From DASXUX01 sp036504595 (GTDB taxonomy: Bacteria; Planctomycetota; SZUA-567; H5-PLA8): a stretch of DNA of 64,000 nt. Within the stretch, counting starts at the first letter, position 1. Each line of letters begins with the position of its first letter. A program made the position numbers and the translations under genes. The stretch lies in NCBI GenBank assembly GCA_036504595.1, contig DASXUX010000097.1:186001-250000 (forward strand). Direction: 5' to 3'. This document shows positions 50,095 through 59,603 of the stretch, piece by piece. The notes below the pieces were generated by a model. The model was not told where the DNA came from and searched no databases. It saw only the letters and a program-made list of their open reading frames with translations.

Positions 50095-52346
50095 GGCGGG
50101 AGCATGGCGCCTTCGGTGGCGGGCGCAAACTTGGCGGGCAGGGATTTGTATTCGGCAATCGTCGCGGGGTCCACGTTGAGCTTGTTCAATAGTTCCAGCA
50201 CGCCGCGCTGAACGACGTCGTCGGATTCCACGTCGCAGGCGAGCTGCTTTTTCTGTTCGTCTTCCAGGCGCCAGCGGGCGAGTTTGCGGGCTTCGATGCG
50301 GATGTCGTCGCGGTGCAGGGGCGTGTGCAGGTCTTTGTAGAGCTCGTCGAACTTCGGCCAGTTTTCGCATTTGCAGTCATCGTTGCGAGCCAGCTTCAGC
50401 AGCGTTTCCTTATTGCTTTCCCAATTCGTGCGGACGTAGTCTTCGATCAGATTCTGCTGCTTCGCGGTGATGGGCGCTTCGGCCGGGGCCGGGGCTTTGA
50501 CTTCGACATCCACGTCCACGCCCTTTTCGTGAATGCAGCGGCCGGAGGGCAGGAAGTAGCGCGCGATGGTCAGGCGAAGCTGCGTCTCCTGGCTGGTGGC
50601 TCGGAGCGGCATGATCTGCTGCACGGAGCCTTTGCCGTAGGTGCGTTCGCCGATGAGCGCTGCGCGCTTGTGGTCCTGAAGCGCTCCGGCGACGATTTCG
50701 CTGGCGGACGCGCTGCCAGCGCCAACGAGGCACACCATCGGGTAGTTTTCTTTTTCGGGGCCGCCGCTGGAATAGAAATCTTTGCGCGGGGCGAATTCTT
50801 TGTTGCCTTCGGAATAGACGATCAGCTTGCCGCCGGCGAGGAACTTGTCGGCGATTTCGACGCCGGCTTTGAGCAGGCCGCCGGGGTTGTCGCGCAGATC
50901 GAAAATGAGGCCGCGGGCTTTCTTTTGCGTGAGCACTTCGTCGAGGGCCTTCTGCATTTCCTCGGCGCTGTGTTCGCCGAAGCGCGTCAGCCGTACGTAG
51001 GCGATGTCGCCAGGGAGCAGGTCGCAGCAGACGCTTTCAACGCGGATGTTGTCGCGAACGATCGTGACTTCGACAGGCTTGGGCTGGCCGCGGCGGGAGT
51101 ATTTGAGCTGCACCGGCGTGCCGGGCTTGCCTTTCAGGCGCGAGACGATCGCCGTGACGCCGCCTCTTTCGCCGACTTCGGACGCCTTATGGCCGTCCAC
51201 TTCCACGATGACGTCGCGCGCGCGCAAGCCAGCTCGGTGGGCGGGCGAGCCGTAGATCGGACTGATCACGAAATAGCTGCCGTTCTTCTGGCCGATGTAG
51301 GCGCCGATGCCGCCGTAATCCTGCGCGAGCATCTCCTGCGTGGCTTTGACTTCGTCGCGGTCCAGGTATTGAGAGAACGGGTCGAGGCCGCCGACCATGC
51401 CCTTCGCGGCGTCTTCGAAGAGCTTGTCGATTTCGCAGCGGCTCGCATCCGGATAGGCGGCTTTGATCTTGATGAGGATTTCGTGCATCAGCACGTCGCC
51501 GCGGGACATGCCGGTTTCACCGGGCGCGAGGCTGTTTTCTTCGGCGTTGCGCATGATGTTGCGGGCGCGTTCGCCTTGCGCGGTTGGTTCGTTGTACAGG
51601 TTGAGCAAGCGCTGGCGGACGGGGTCCACTTTCACCGCTCCGTTTTCAGCCAGCACGAGCGCGGCTTCGTCTTTGATGTTCTTGTCGGCGCCGTTGTTGA
51701 CGATGGACAGCAGCGCTTCGCGGCCGTCGGCGTGCGGGCCGATGTACCACAGGCTGCGGGCCAAGGAGACTTTGGTCAGTCCGTCGGTTTCGGCTTTCAC
51801 GGCGGCGGCGAGCGTGTCGATGACCTTCTGGTTGCCGGCGAGGCTTGCGGTGAGGCCGACGGCGTTGGCGGCGAGGCGGCGCAGCGTGGGTGTCTGGCCT
51901 TTGGTGGCCAGTTCGAGCAGGACGGGCGTGGCGCGTTCGGTGTTGCTGAGCTGACAGAGCGCTCGCGCGCAGGCGAGCTGTATCTTCTGATCGGGGGCGG
52001 TCAGGCGTTCGGCGAGCTTGTCGGTGGTGATGGTGCCGCTGGCTTTGCCGACTCGGACGAGGCGGTTGACGGCCTCCCAGACGTTTTCGACTTCTTCCTT
52101 GGCGATCTGATCCAGAAGCTGATCGGCCAGCGCGGCCATGTCTTCGGTGCGGGGTTCTTCGACTTCGGCGGCGGTGGCGCGGGGGAGCGCGAGAATCAGA
52201 ACCGCGACCGTCAGGGAGCGGAGGAACAGGACGCGGAGACGCGGGGACGCGGGGACGCGGGGAAACAGCCAAGTAGGCAGTAGGCAGCGGCAGTAGGCAG
52301 GAACTGACGCGGGGTTGCAAAGACTGACCGGTTGAAGAAGCGTCAT
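50076..52346 (-). CDS. C-terminal processing protease with HEAT-like N-terminal region
   Basis: A 756-residue protein. Residues about 60-270 are helical HEAT-like repeats (ACARALCQLSN, RRLAANAVGL, LARSLWYIG). A PDZ domain follows (about 350-440: GIGAYIGQKNGSYFVISPIYGSPAHRAGLRARDVI). The S41 protease domain carries the Ser in GSASASE (about 545) and the Lys in TYGKGSVQ (about 570). CtpA-type proteases trim envelope proteins. The leader is odd: from the ATG at 52346 the first about 50 residues are translated mostly from three repeat families, and the hydrophobic part (LFLRSLTVAVLILALP) comes from the 26-bp element. Its last residues also come from that element. Confidence 0.82.
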   Translation of the reverse strand: MTLLQPVSLCNPASVPAYCRCLLPTWLFPRVPASPRLRVLFLRSLTVAVLILALPRATAAEVEEPRTEDMAALADQLLDQIAKEEVENVWEAVNRLVRVGKASGTITTDKLAERLTAPDQKIQLACARALCQLSNTERATPVLLELATKGQTPTLRRLAANAVGLTASLAGNQKVIDTLAAAVKAETDGLTKVSLARSLWYIGPHADGREALLSIVNNGADKNIKDEAALVLAENGAVKVDPVRQRLLNLYNEPTAQGERARNIMRNAEENSLAPGETGMSRGDVLMHEILIKIKAAYPDASRCEIDKLFEDAAKGMVGGLDPFSQYLDRDEVKATQEMLAQDYGGIGAYIGQKNGSYFVISPIYGSPAHRAGLRARDVIVEVDGHKASEVGERGGVTAIVSRLKGKPGTPVQLKYSRRGQPKPVEVTIVRDNIRVESVCCDLLPGDIAYVRLTRFGEHSAEEMQKALDEVLTQKKARGLIFDLRDNPGGLLKAGVEIADKFLAGGKLIVYSEGNKEFAPRKDFYSSGGPEKENYPMVCLVGAGSASASEIVAGALQDHKRAALIGERTYGKGSVQQIMPLRATSQETQLRLTIARYFLPSGRCIHEKGVDVDVEVKAPAPAEAPITAKQQNLIEDYVRTNWESNKETLLKLARNDDCKCENWPKFDELYKDLHTPLHRDDIRIEARKLARWRLEDEQKKQLACDVESDDVVQRGVLELLNKLNVDPATIAEYKSLPAKFAPATEGAMLPPSEPRP
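52194..52301. repeat. Three stacked repeat families in the protease leader region
   Basis: From 52194 there is the 26-bp element, then a GGGGACGCGGAGACGCGGGG array (52228-52263), then a GGCAGTA array (52273-52301). All are translated in one frame as PAYCRCLLPTWLFPRVPASP and onward. Confidence 0.8.
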
Positions 52347-52426
52347 GAACGGCACCTGCCCCAGCACGGAACTAGCGACAGCGCAACATTCATACACCCG
52401 AGGAAGGCAGGAGTCACTTGGAAACT

Positions 52427-52516
52427 GACAGTCGGCAGTAAGCAGTGGCAGTGGGCAGGAGCAACGGCTCAATTCAAAATGCGGCGACTGCCTACTGCCG
52501 CTGCCTACTGCTTACT
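52427..52516. repeat. GGCAGTA heptamer array with inverted arm
   Basis: The left arm (GGCAGTAAGCAGTGGCAGTG) and the complementary right arm (CTGCCTACTGCCGCTGCCTA) enclose about 30 bases. The right arm reaches the stop of the creatininase-family gene. Confidence 0.85.
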
Positions 52517-53342
52517 TGCTTTTCCACAGGCCCTCCGCCAGCCAGTTGCCGTGGCCTTGGTACATCGTGGGGTGGGCGAGGCGGTGGTGGACTTCTTTGA
52601 GAACCCAGTCGGCGGCGGCCTCTAGGGTTTCGCGGCCGAACTGCGCGGTGGCGGCTTGGGCTTCCATGGCTCCGCCGATGCCGAGGGTGGGCTGGCCTTT
52701 GGGCGGGAGGGTGCTCATATCGACGGCTTCGGGGTGCAGGTGCAGGAGGTGGGAGGTTTCCCAACCGGCGCCGTGATCGCCGGCGACCGCGCCGTATTTT
52801 TCGCGTAGAGGGAGGTAATCGAGGCAGGCCCAGGCGAGCATGCCGTAGCGTTCCTTGGGGCTGAAGCGGTGCTTGTTGAAGACCAGCACGGCGGCTCGCG
52901 CGTGGTCGATGAGCGGGTAATGGCCGGCGACGAAGACGCCGACTTTGAAGCCGAGCGTGTAGACTTCGCTGAGGATGTGAATGAGAAGCTGCTGGTAGTT
53001 TTCGTTCTGCTGCATCGGGGAGAAGGGGAAGCGTTCAGGCAAAAAGTTGTCAGGGTCGAGCTGCATGGCTTTGGCGATTTCGGCGCGCTTGGGGTCGTTG
53101 GCATCCACGAGGGATTCGACGCGGCTTTCGCCGTAGTAGAGGGTGGGGAAAACCAGTCCCCCACCCTTTTGCGCGCAGAGGACGGCGAGGCCTTCGGCCT
53201 GCAGGCTGTCGGCTCCAAGGGGGTTTTGCGGGCCGTGCCATTCGAGCGTGCCGATGGGGATGTAGGCGACGGGGCATTCGGTGCGGCGTTCGACGACTTG
53301 GGCGGGGCGGAGAAGTTGGTAGCGGACTTCGGGGGTAGGCAT
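52512..53342 (-). CDS. Creatininase-family amidohydrolase
   Basis: A 276-residue cytoplasmic enzyme with creatininase metal ligands: IPIGTLEWHGPQNPLGAD (Glu34, His36, Asp45), AGHYPL and GDHGAGWETS with the later His and Glu. The family hydrolyses cyclic or linear amides (creatinine, FAPy in riboflavin synthesis, mycofactocin precursor). The substrate here cannot be read from sequence. On its strand a GGCAGTA repeat begins directly after the TAA stop. Confidence 0.85.
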   Translation of the reverse strand: MPTPEVRYQLLRPAQVVERRTECPVAYIPIGTLEWHGPQNPLGADSLQAEGLAVLCAQKGGGLVFPTLYYGESRVESLVDANDPKRAEIAKAMQLDPDNFLPERFPFSPMQQNENYQQLLIHILSEVYTLGFKVGVFVAGHYPLIDHARAAVLVFNKHRFSPKERYGMLAWACLDYLPLREKYGAVAGDHGAGWETSHLLHLHPEAVDMSTLPPKGQPTLGIGGAMEAQAATAQFGRETLEAAADWVLKEVHHRLAHPTMYQGHGNWLAEGLWKSK

Positions 53343-53398
53343 GGGAGGCTCCTTGGATGGTTAGGGAAGTCTACGCGTGATTGGAGGGGTTTCAAATC

Positions 53399-53545
53399 AA
53401 CCGCAAAGACGCGAAGGCGCGAAGGACAGATAGGGGGATTGTCGGGCACGCACCAAGGTATACGGCCGCGCGGGTCCGTGGCACCGTTCTTTCTGAAAGG
53501 ATCCAAAGCTCTGGCTGTTCTTCGCGCCTTCGCGTCTTTGCGGTT
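53399..53545. repeat. Long inverted repeat of GCAAAGACGCGAAGG type
   Basis: The left arm AACCGCAAAGACGCGAAGGC (53399-53425) is complementary to the right arm (53519-53545). About 92 bases lie between. It occupies the gap between the creatininase and glutamate dehydrogenase genes. Confidence 0.9.
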
Positions 53546-53553
53546 AGGAAAAG

Positions 53554-54984
<1,431 letters not shown>

Positions 54985-55048
54985 AAGGGGAACCTCCTGA
55001 AAACATGCTTACTCCCGTGGGGGAAGGAATGCAAGAGGGAGGACGGGC

Positions 55049-55139
55049 AGGGTTCAGGGTTCAGGGTCCAGGGTTCAGGGTGCCGAAACGAGATATCGCA
55101 AAGCCTTCCCTGAACCCCGAACCCCGGACCCTGAACCCT
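55049..55139. repeat. GGGTTCA heptamer array with inverted arm
   Basis: Left arm GGGTTCAGGGTTCAGGGTCC and complementary right arm (CCCTGAACCCCGAACCCCGG onward) flank about 25 bases between the divergent gdhA and ABC permease genes. Confidence 0.9.
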
Positions 55140-55182
55140 TCTGTTAGTTGTTGAGGCTTGGGGTGTCCGTTAAAGTCATCGC

Positions 55183-55971
55183 ATGAACGTGATCGGCGAA
55201 ATCAAAAACCTGTGTGCATTTCGCGAGGTGCTGCGCAACCTCGTCAGCACCGATCTGAAGCTGCGCTTCCGGCGGTCGCTGCTGGGCTACGGTTGGAGCC
55301 TGCTTTACCCGATCATGACCATGGTGATTCTGGCCACGGTGTTCTTCAAGTTCATGCGATTCGGCAATTGGAAGGAAATGGTGCCGTACATTTTTGCCGG
55401 GCTGGTGCCATGGAATTTCTTCGTGAGCAGTTGTCTTTCGGGCGGGAACGCGATCCTGGGCAACGAAGCGCTGCTGAAGAAGATTTATCTCCCGAAGCTC
55501 GTCTTCCCGCTATCGGTGCTCTTCGCTCGCTTCGTGGATTTCCTGTTCAATCTGGCGGCGCTGTTCGTGATCGTTTCGCTGATCGCGTTCAAGCCTTCGT
55601 GGGCCTTGCTGGCCCTGCCGGGCGCCATCCTCGTGCTGGTGCTTTTTGTTGAAGGCGTGGTAGTCGCGGTTTCGGCGATCAACGTGTACGTGCGGGACAC
55701 GAGCCACCTGATGTCGATTGTTTTGCAGCTTGCGTTCTATCTCACGCCCATCCTCTATCGGGAAGACATGCCCGAAGTAGCCGTGATTCGCCCGTGGCTG
55801 CAGTTCAACCCGATGGTTCACATCGTCCGACTGTTTCAGGCGATCTTGTCCGATGGCCGCTGTCCAACGTCCGAACAGTGGGGGATGGCCGCGGCCGTGG
55901 CGGTGGTCAGCGTGGGACTGGGGCATTACATTTTCAAGCGGTTGGAGAGGAATCTGATTTTCAGGCTGTAA
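55183..55971 (+). CDS. Polysaccharide ABC exporter permease (Wzm/KpsM type)
   Basis: A 262-residue ABC-2 type permease with six transmembrane segments and the family landmarks LKLRFRRSLLGYGWSLLYPI and LQFNPMVHIVRLFQAIL. Such permeases pair with a Wzt-type ATPase to export O-antigen, capsule or teichoic-acid-like polymers across the inner membrane. The ATPase gene follows after a repeat-filled gap of about 100 bases. Confidence 0.9.
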   Translation: MNVIGEIKNLCAFREVLRNLVSTDLKLRFRRSLLGYGWSLLYPIMTMVILATVFFKFMRFGNWKEMVPYIFAGLVPWNFFVSSCLSGGNAILGNEALLKKIYLPKLVFPLSVLFARFVDFLFNLAALFVIVSLIAFKPSWALLALPGAILVLVLFVEGVVVAVSAINVYVRDTSHLMSIVLQLAFYLTPILYREDMPEVAVIRPWLQFNPMVHIVRLFQAILSDGRCPTSEQWGMAAAVAVVSVGLGHYIFKRLERNLIFRL

Positions 55972-55976
55972 CAGCA

Positions 55977-56064
55977 GTCTGGAGTCTCAGAGTCTGGAGT
56001 CTGGAGTCGTGGGCTAAGGCCGCCGCTGTTGACTCCAGACTCTAAGACTCCAGACTCCAGACTC
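55977..56064. repeat. GAGTCTG heptamer array with inverted arm
   Basis: Left arm GAGTCTGGAGTCTGGAGTC and complementary right arm (GACTCCAGACTCTAAGACTC onward) lie between the permease and ATPase genes. Confidence 0.9.
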
Positions 56065-56074
56065 GAAACGGAAC

Positions 56075-56863
56075 ATGACCAACGACTCACACATCCAACT
56101 GCGCGACATCGGCCTGAGCTTCCGGCTGTACGCGAACAAAAGTTTCTCGTTGCGCGAGATGTTTCTTAGTCCGCTGCGCGGGAAGCAGAGTTCCACGTTC
56201 GATGCGCTCAAGCGCGTGTCGCTGGACATCGAGCACGGCGACCGCGTAGTGCTGATCGGGCCCAACGGCGCCGGAAAAAGTTCGCTGTTGAAGATCGTGG
56301 CGGGGATCTATCCCGCGACGTCGGGTGAGATTTCCATCCGCGGGAGAATCACGCCGCTGATCGAAATGGGCGCGGGCTTCAACCCGGAATTGACCGGCCG
56401 CGAGAACGTTTTTCTGAACGCGGCGATCCTCGGGTTTTCGCGCGCGGAAGCGGAGCGGCGCTTGCCGCGCATCATGGAGTTTTCGGAGATTCCGCCGGAC
56501 TTTCTCGACACGGGGATCAAGTATTATTCGTCGGGCATGATGATGCGGCTGGCGTTTTCCGTCGCGATGGAAATGGAGCCGCAGATTCTGATTCTCGACG
56601 AGATCTTTGCGGCGGGCGATGCTCATTTTCTCGAAAAAGCCACGCGACGCATGCAGGAGTTCATCGCCAGCGCGCATATCATGATTCTGGTGACGCACGA
56701 TCTGGAATTGGCGCGCAGCGTGGCGCGGCGCTGCATCTGGCTGGACCACGGGCAGGTCGTTCAGGACGGGCCGGTCGAAAAGGTCATCCCGGCTTATCAG
56801 GCCGCGATGCACCAGTCGGCGGTGCTGAGCAGCCCGCCAGAAGTTATCAGCAAGCAAGCCTGA
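56075..56863 (+). CDS. Polysaccharide ABC exporter ATPase (Wzt/KpsT type)
   Basis: A 262-residue ATP-binding subunit with Walker A GPNGAGKSS (62-70), a signature of the polysaccharide-export type (YYSSGMMMRLAF), Walker B ILILDEIFAAGDAHF and the switch His in THDLELA. It lacks the long C-terminal carbohydrate-binding domain found in some Wzt proteins. It energises export with the upstream permease. It converges with the chain-length gene, with eight bases between the stops. Confidence 0.93.
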   Translation: MTNDSHIQLRDIGLSFRLYANKSFSLREMFLSPLRGKQSSTFDALKRVSLDIEHGDRVVLIGPNGAGKSSLLKIVAGIYPATSGEISIRGRITPLIEMGAGFNPELTGRENVFLNAAILGFSRAEAERRLPRIMEFSEIPPDFLDTGIKYYSSGMMMRLAFSVAMEMEPQILILDEIFAAGDAHFLEKATRRMQEFIASAHIMILVTHDLELARSVARRCIWLDHGQVVQDGPVEKVIPAYQAAMHQSAVLSSPPEVISKQA

Positions 56864-56871
56864 GGAGGCCG

Positions 56872-58425
56872 CTATGCGGGCTTCAGCACGGAACTCGGGG
56901 CACCCGTTGAAAAGCGGCGGAGCAGCGCGATGAACATGCCGAGCATGCCCCCGCCGAAAGCCGCAGCAAGGACGTAAGTCCACTGCCGGCGCTGCGTGGG
57001 GGCGGATGGAATCACGGGTTCAGCGGCGATTCGGAGGTCTTCCAGATCCTCTTGCGACTTGGCAATGCTCAGAGCGTTCCAGGACTTCGTCATTCGATCG
57101 CAAAGATCCTGCTGCCCGGCAATTTCGCGATCCAGCCGCGCGATGTCGGCGGATTTCTCGTGCTCGAACTCTTTTTGCGCCTGCTCACGCATGCGTGTTC
57201 TGGCGCTGGCCTCGGACTTGGCGAGCTCCTTGATTTTGGCCAATCCCGACTCGCGCTCGTCCTCGAGTTGTTGCCGCGCCGATTTGATCTCCCGCGCGCT
57301 GGTGGAAACCGCCTTCAGTTCCTGCTCCATGCGCGCCAAATCCGTCTTCAGGCGTTCGGCGTGCGGGGTGAGCGTGTTCAGTTCGAGCTCCGCGTTGGCG
57401 GCTTTGCGCGCCAGTTCCGCGTGCAACGGATTGGGCAGCTCAGAAATCAGCGTCAACTTCTTCAAAGCATCCTGTTCGGATGCTTTGGCGCCTTTGTCGG
57501 CCACACTTTGCCAAAGCGCATCGTCGCCGATGGCCTTGCGCTGCATGAGCATGGGCGGCGTCTGAGCCAATTGTTTGCGGGCGGCTTCCAGCCGGAGCCG
57601 CTGCAGTTCGATCTGGCTGCCCAAGCGCGCATATTCCTCCTGCAGTTCGGAGTAGATCAGTTTCATGGAATTGGCTTCGGCCTCGCGAGCCTCCAGGTTG
57701 CCTTTCTTCAGCAGGTCGATCGTCAGTTTGCGTGTCTCGTCAGAGTACACGGTCATCTTGTCCGCGCCGTCGTTTTTTGCTTTCGCCACCGCCTCCTCAA
57801 GAGCCAGGATCTTCTCCGTCTGTTTCTTGAATTGGGCTTCGTCCGCGGCGGTCCGCTCCGTCTCCAGCTTCGACAGCGCGGTTCTTGCATCGGTCAGTTG
57901 CTTCTGCAGCACGGTGGTGGCGAGCGTGCCGGTGGTGGAGAGCATGTTGCTCACGTGTTTGAGAAACGCTTTGACCCAAAGGTCGGCAATCTTCTGCGCT
58001 TTATCGGGCATCAGCGCTGAAGCGGTGGCTTCAATGATGGTGGATTCATCCGGCCTCGATGGCGCGATCACCTTCGCCGTCACCGGCAGTGTGCCTCTGT
58101 AATCCGGAGGAAGCACTTGGGCCTGAATGAGCTGCTCGAGCGCCTTCGCCTGCACCAGATCCGACTCCAGCAGCCGCTGGTAGGCCTGGCCGGCCAGAAC
58201 CGGCCGCGTGCTTTCCGGGCGCGGCTTGGGCGCCGCAACGACCAGTGTCGCCGTGGATTCGTAGATGGCCGGCAGCGTGAACACGTAGATCGCCATCGCC
58301 ACGGCCGCGACGACCGCGAGGGCAGTCATCAGCTTCCAGTAATCGCCCAGAAAGCCGACGATATCGTACAGGCTGATTTCTTCTGTTGCGGGCACGCTGG
58401 CGGTGGCCAGGTCGGGTTGAGCCAT
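56872..58425 (-). CDS. Wzz/GumC-type polysaccharide chain-length regulator
   Basis: A 517-residue inner-membrane protein. One transmembrane segment lies near residues 32-50 and a second near the C-terminus (about 480-500), with a very long periplasmic coiled coil between (KLETERTAADEAQFKKQTEK; ELKAVSTSAREIKSARQQLE). No kinase domain is present. This is the layout of Wzz/GumC polysaccharide co-polymerases that set polymer length. The ATG at 58425 has an AGGAA site and was preferred to one 12 codons upstream. It points towards the ABC exporter genes. Confidence 0.82.
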   Translation of the reverse strand: MAQPDLATASVPATEEISLYDIVGFLGDYWKLMTALAVVAAVAMAIYVFTLPAIYESTATLVVAAPKPRPESTRPVLAGQAYQRLLESDLVQAKALEQLIQAQVLPPDYRGTLPVTAKVIAPSRPDESTIIEATASALMPDKAQKIADLWVKAFLKHVSNMLSTTGTLATTVLQKQLTDARTALSKLETERTAADEAQFKKQTEKILALEEAVAKAKNDGADKMTVYSDETRKLTIDLLKKGNLEAREAEANSMKLIYSELQEEYARLGSQIELQRLRLEAARKQLAQTPPMLMQRKAIGDDALWQSVADKGAKASEQDALKKLTLISELPNPLHAELARKAANAELELNTLTPHAERLKTDLARMEQELKAVSTSAREIKSARQQLEDERESGLAKIKELAKSEASARTRMREQAQKEFEHEKSADIARLDREIAGQQDLCDRMTKSWNALSIAKSQEDLEDLRIAAEPVIPSAPTQRRQWTYVLAAAFGGGMLGMFIALLRRFSTGAPSSVLKPA

Positions 58426-58560
58426 TTGTTGGATATTCCTACGGGTTGAAAACAACCGCATGATGGTACGATCAGCGCTCGTTTAATCAAGCGAACGCCG
58501 ATAGCACGCGCGTGTCTGCGTGGGCAGCCAGACAGTGATACCGTCCGCGGCTCTGGGCTG

Positions 58561-58630
58561 TTAGCTCATAGCTCTTGGCCGCCTTCTCCGCTTGCGTAGC
58601 CAAGAGCCAAGAGCCAAGAGCTAAGAGCTA
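58561..58630. repeat. AAGAGCC heptamer array with inverted arm
   Basis: Left arm TTAGCTCATAGCTCTTGGCC and right arm CCAAGAGCCAAGAGCCAAGA onward. It lies in the region between the Wzz gene and the carbonic-anhydrase-like gene. Confidence 0.85.
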
Positions 58631-58740
58631 TGCGGCGTGCAGCGCCGGCGATACGACGCCGCCCGTCTTCCGCTCTTGCGTCTTGCGGCGCTTGCGGTGA
58701 TGCTGGGCAGATCGGCCAAACGAGCAGGAGGGAGAGAATT

Positions 58741-59517
58741 ATGCCCGTGCGTCCGAAAAGCAAGCCGGCGCTGGAACCTCACGAGGGCTTGCCGCGCTAT
58801 AAGCCGCCCGCACCCTACCCGGACGCCAAACCTCAGCCTGCGCATCAAAACGCAAGCCCGAAGCCTGCTGCGCTGAAGCCGCACGCCCCGGCGGCACTGA
58901 TTGTTCCCATCGCTCCGCCGCTGGTGGCACCTTCAGAACAGGTTCTGCCGGCTTATCCTGCGCCTCAGCCGTCCGAGTTTCAGCTGGCGCAGCCATCGCC
59001 GTCGCTGGATATAGGCAAGCATCCGCCGCTGGTTCCAGCGCCGCTGGACCCTCAGTCTCGCGTCCATTTCGTGCGCCGGCCGTTTGAAGATGCGAGGCCC
59101 GGCGTGCTCTCGGTCTGTTGCAGCGACGGCCGCTACATCGACGCGATCGAGGAATTTCTTTTTGCGCAGGGAACCGCGTGTCACGATCTGCTGGCTTTTC
59201 CCGGCGGCCCGGCGCGGCTGTGCATGGAGCACGCATCTATTTTTGAAGTTTCCGTCGCAACGGAGGCGCTCGATTTCCTGCTCCGCACACATCAATGCCA
59301 GCGCGTGCTGCTGGTGTCGCACGTGGACTGCGGCTACTACCGGCATCGATATGGAAGTTGTGACGTCGAACTGCAAAAAGAAGACCTGCGTCGCGCCGCA
59401 GCCCGAATTCAGCACAAGAATCCGAACCTGAAAGTAGAGTGCTATCTGGCACGTCCCAAGACGGGCAAGAGAGAAGATGGGTTCGCGATTGAAGAGATCA
59501 TGGGTCAGCGGGAGTGA
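58741..59517 (+). CDS. Beta-carbonic-anhydrase-like protein with Pro-rich N-terminal region
   Basis: A 258-residue protein. Residues 1-105 are Pro/Ala-rich and probably unstructured. Residues 118-258 show the beta-carbonic-anhydrase layout: CCSDGRYI (zinc-type Cys, Asp129/Arg131 dyad) and SHVDCGYY (His194, Cys197). The domain is shorter than a typical enzyme, and the CxDSR serine is replaced by Gly. It might hydrate CO2 or be a non-catalytic relative. GGAGGGAG before the ATG at 58741 fixes the start. Confidence 0.7.
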   Translation: MPVRPKSKPALEPHEGLPRYKPPAPYPDAKPQPAHQNASPKPAALKPHAPAALIVPIAPPLVAPSEQVLPAYPAPQPSEFQLAQPSPSLDIGKHPPLVPAPLDPQSRVHFVRRPFEDARPGVLSVCCSDGRYIDAIEEFLFAQGTACHDLLAFPGGPARLCMEHASIFEVSVATEALDFLLRTHQCQRVLLVSHVDCGYYRHRYGSCDVELQKEDLRRAAARIQHKNPNLKVECYLARPKTGKREDGFAIEEIMGQRE

Positions 59518-59603
59518 TGCGCCAGCGTCCAGCCGCGTTCCCCGTCACGTCGTTCCGGTGTACTCATCCATGTATCTGCCGTCCAGACTTGGAGGTTCCT
59601 CAC

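Noticed and set aside
50313..52283. 656-codon plus-strand open frame opposite the protease
   Set aside because: Composition is repetitive Phe/Asp/Val/Gly, typical of an antisense shadow, and the protease on the minus strand has PDZ and Ser/Lys motifs.
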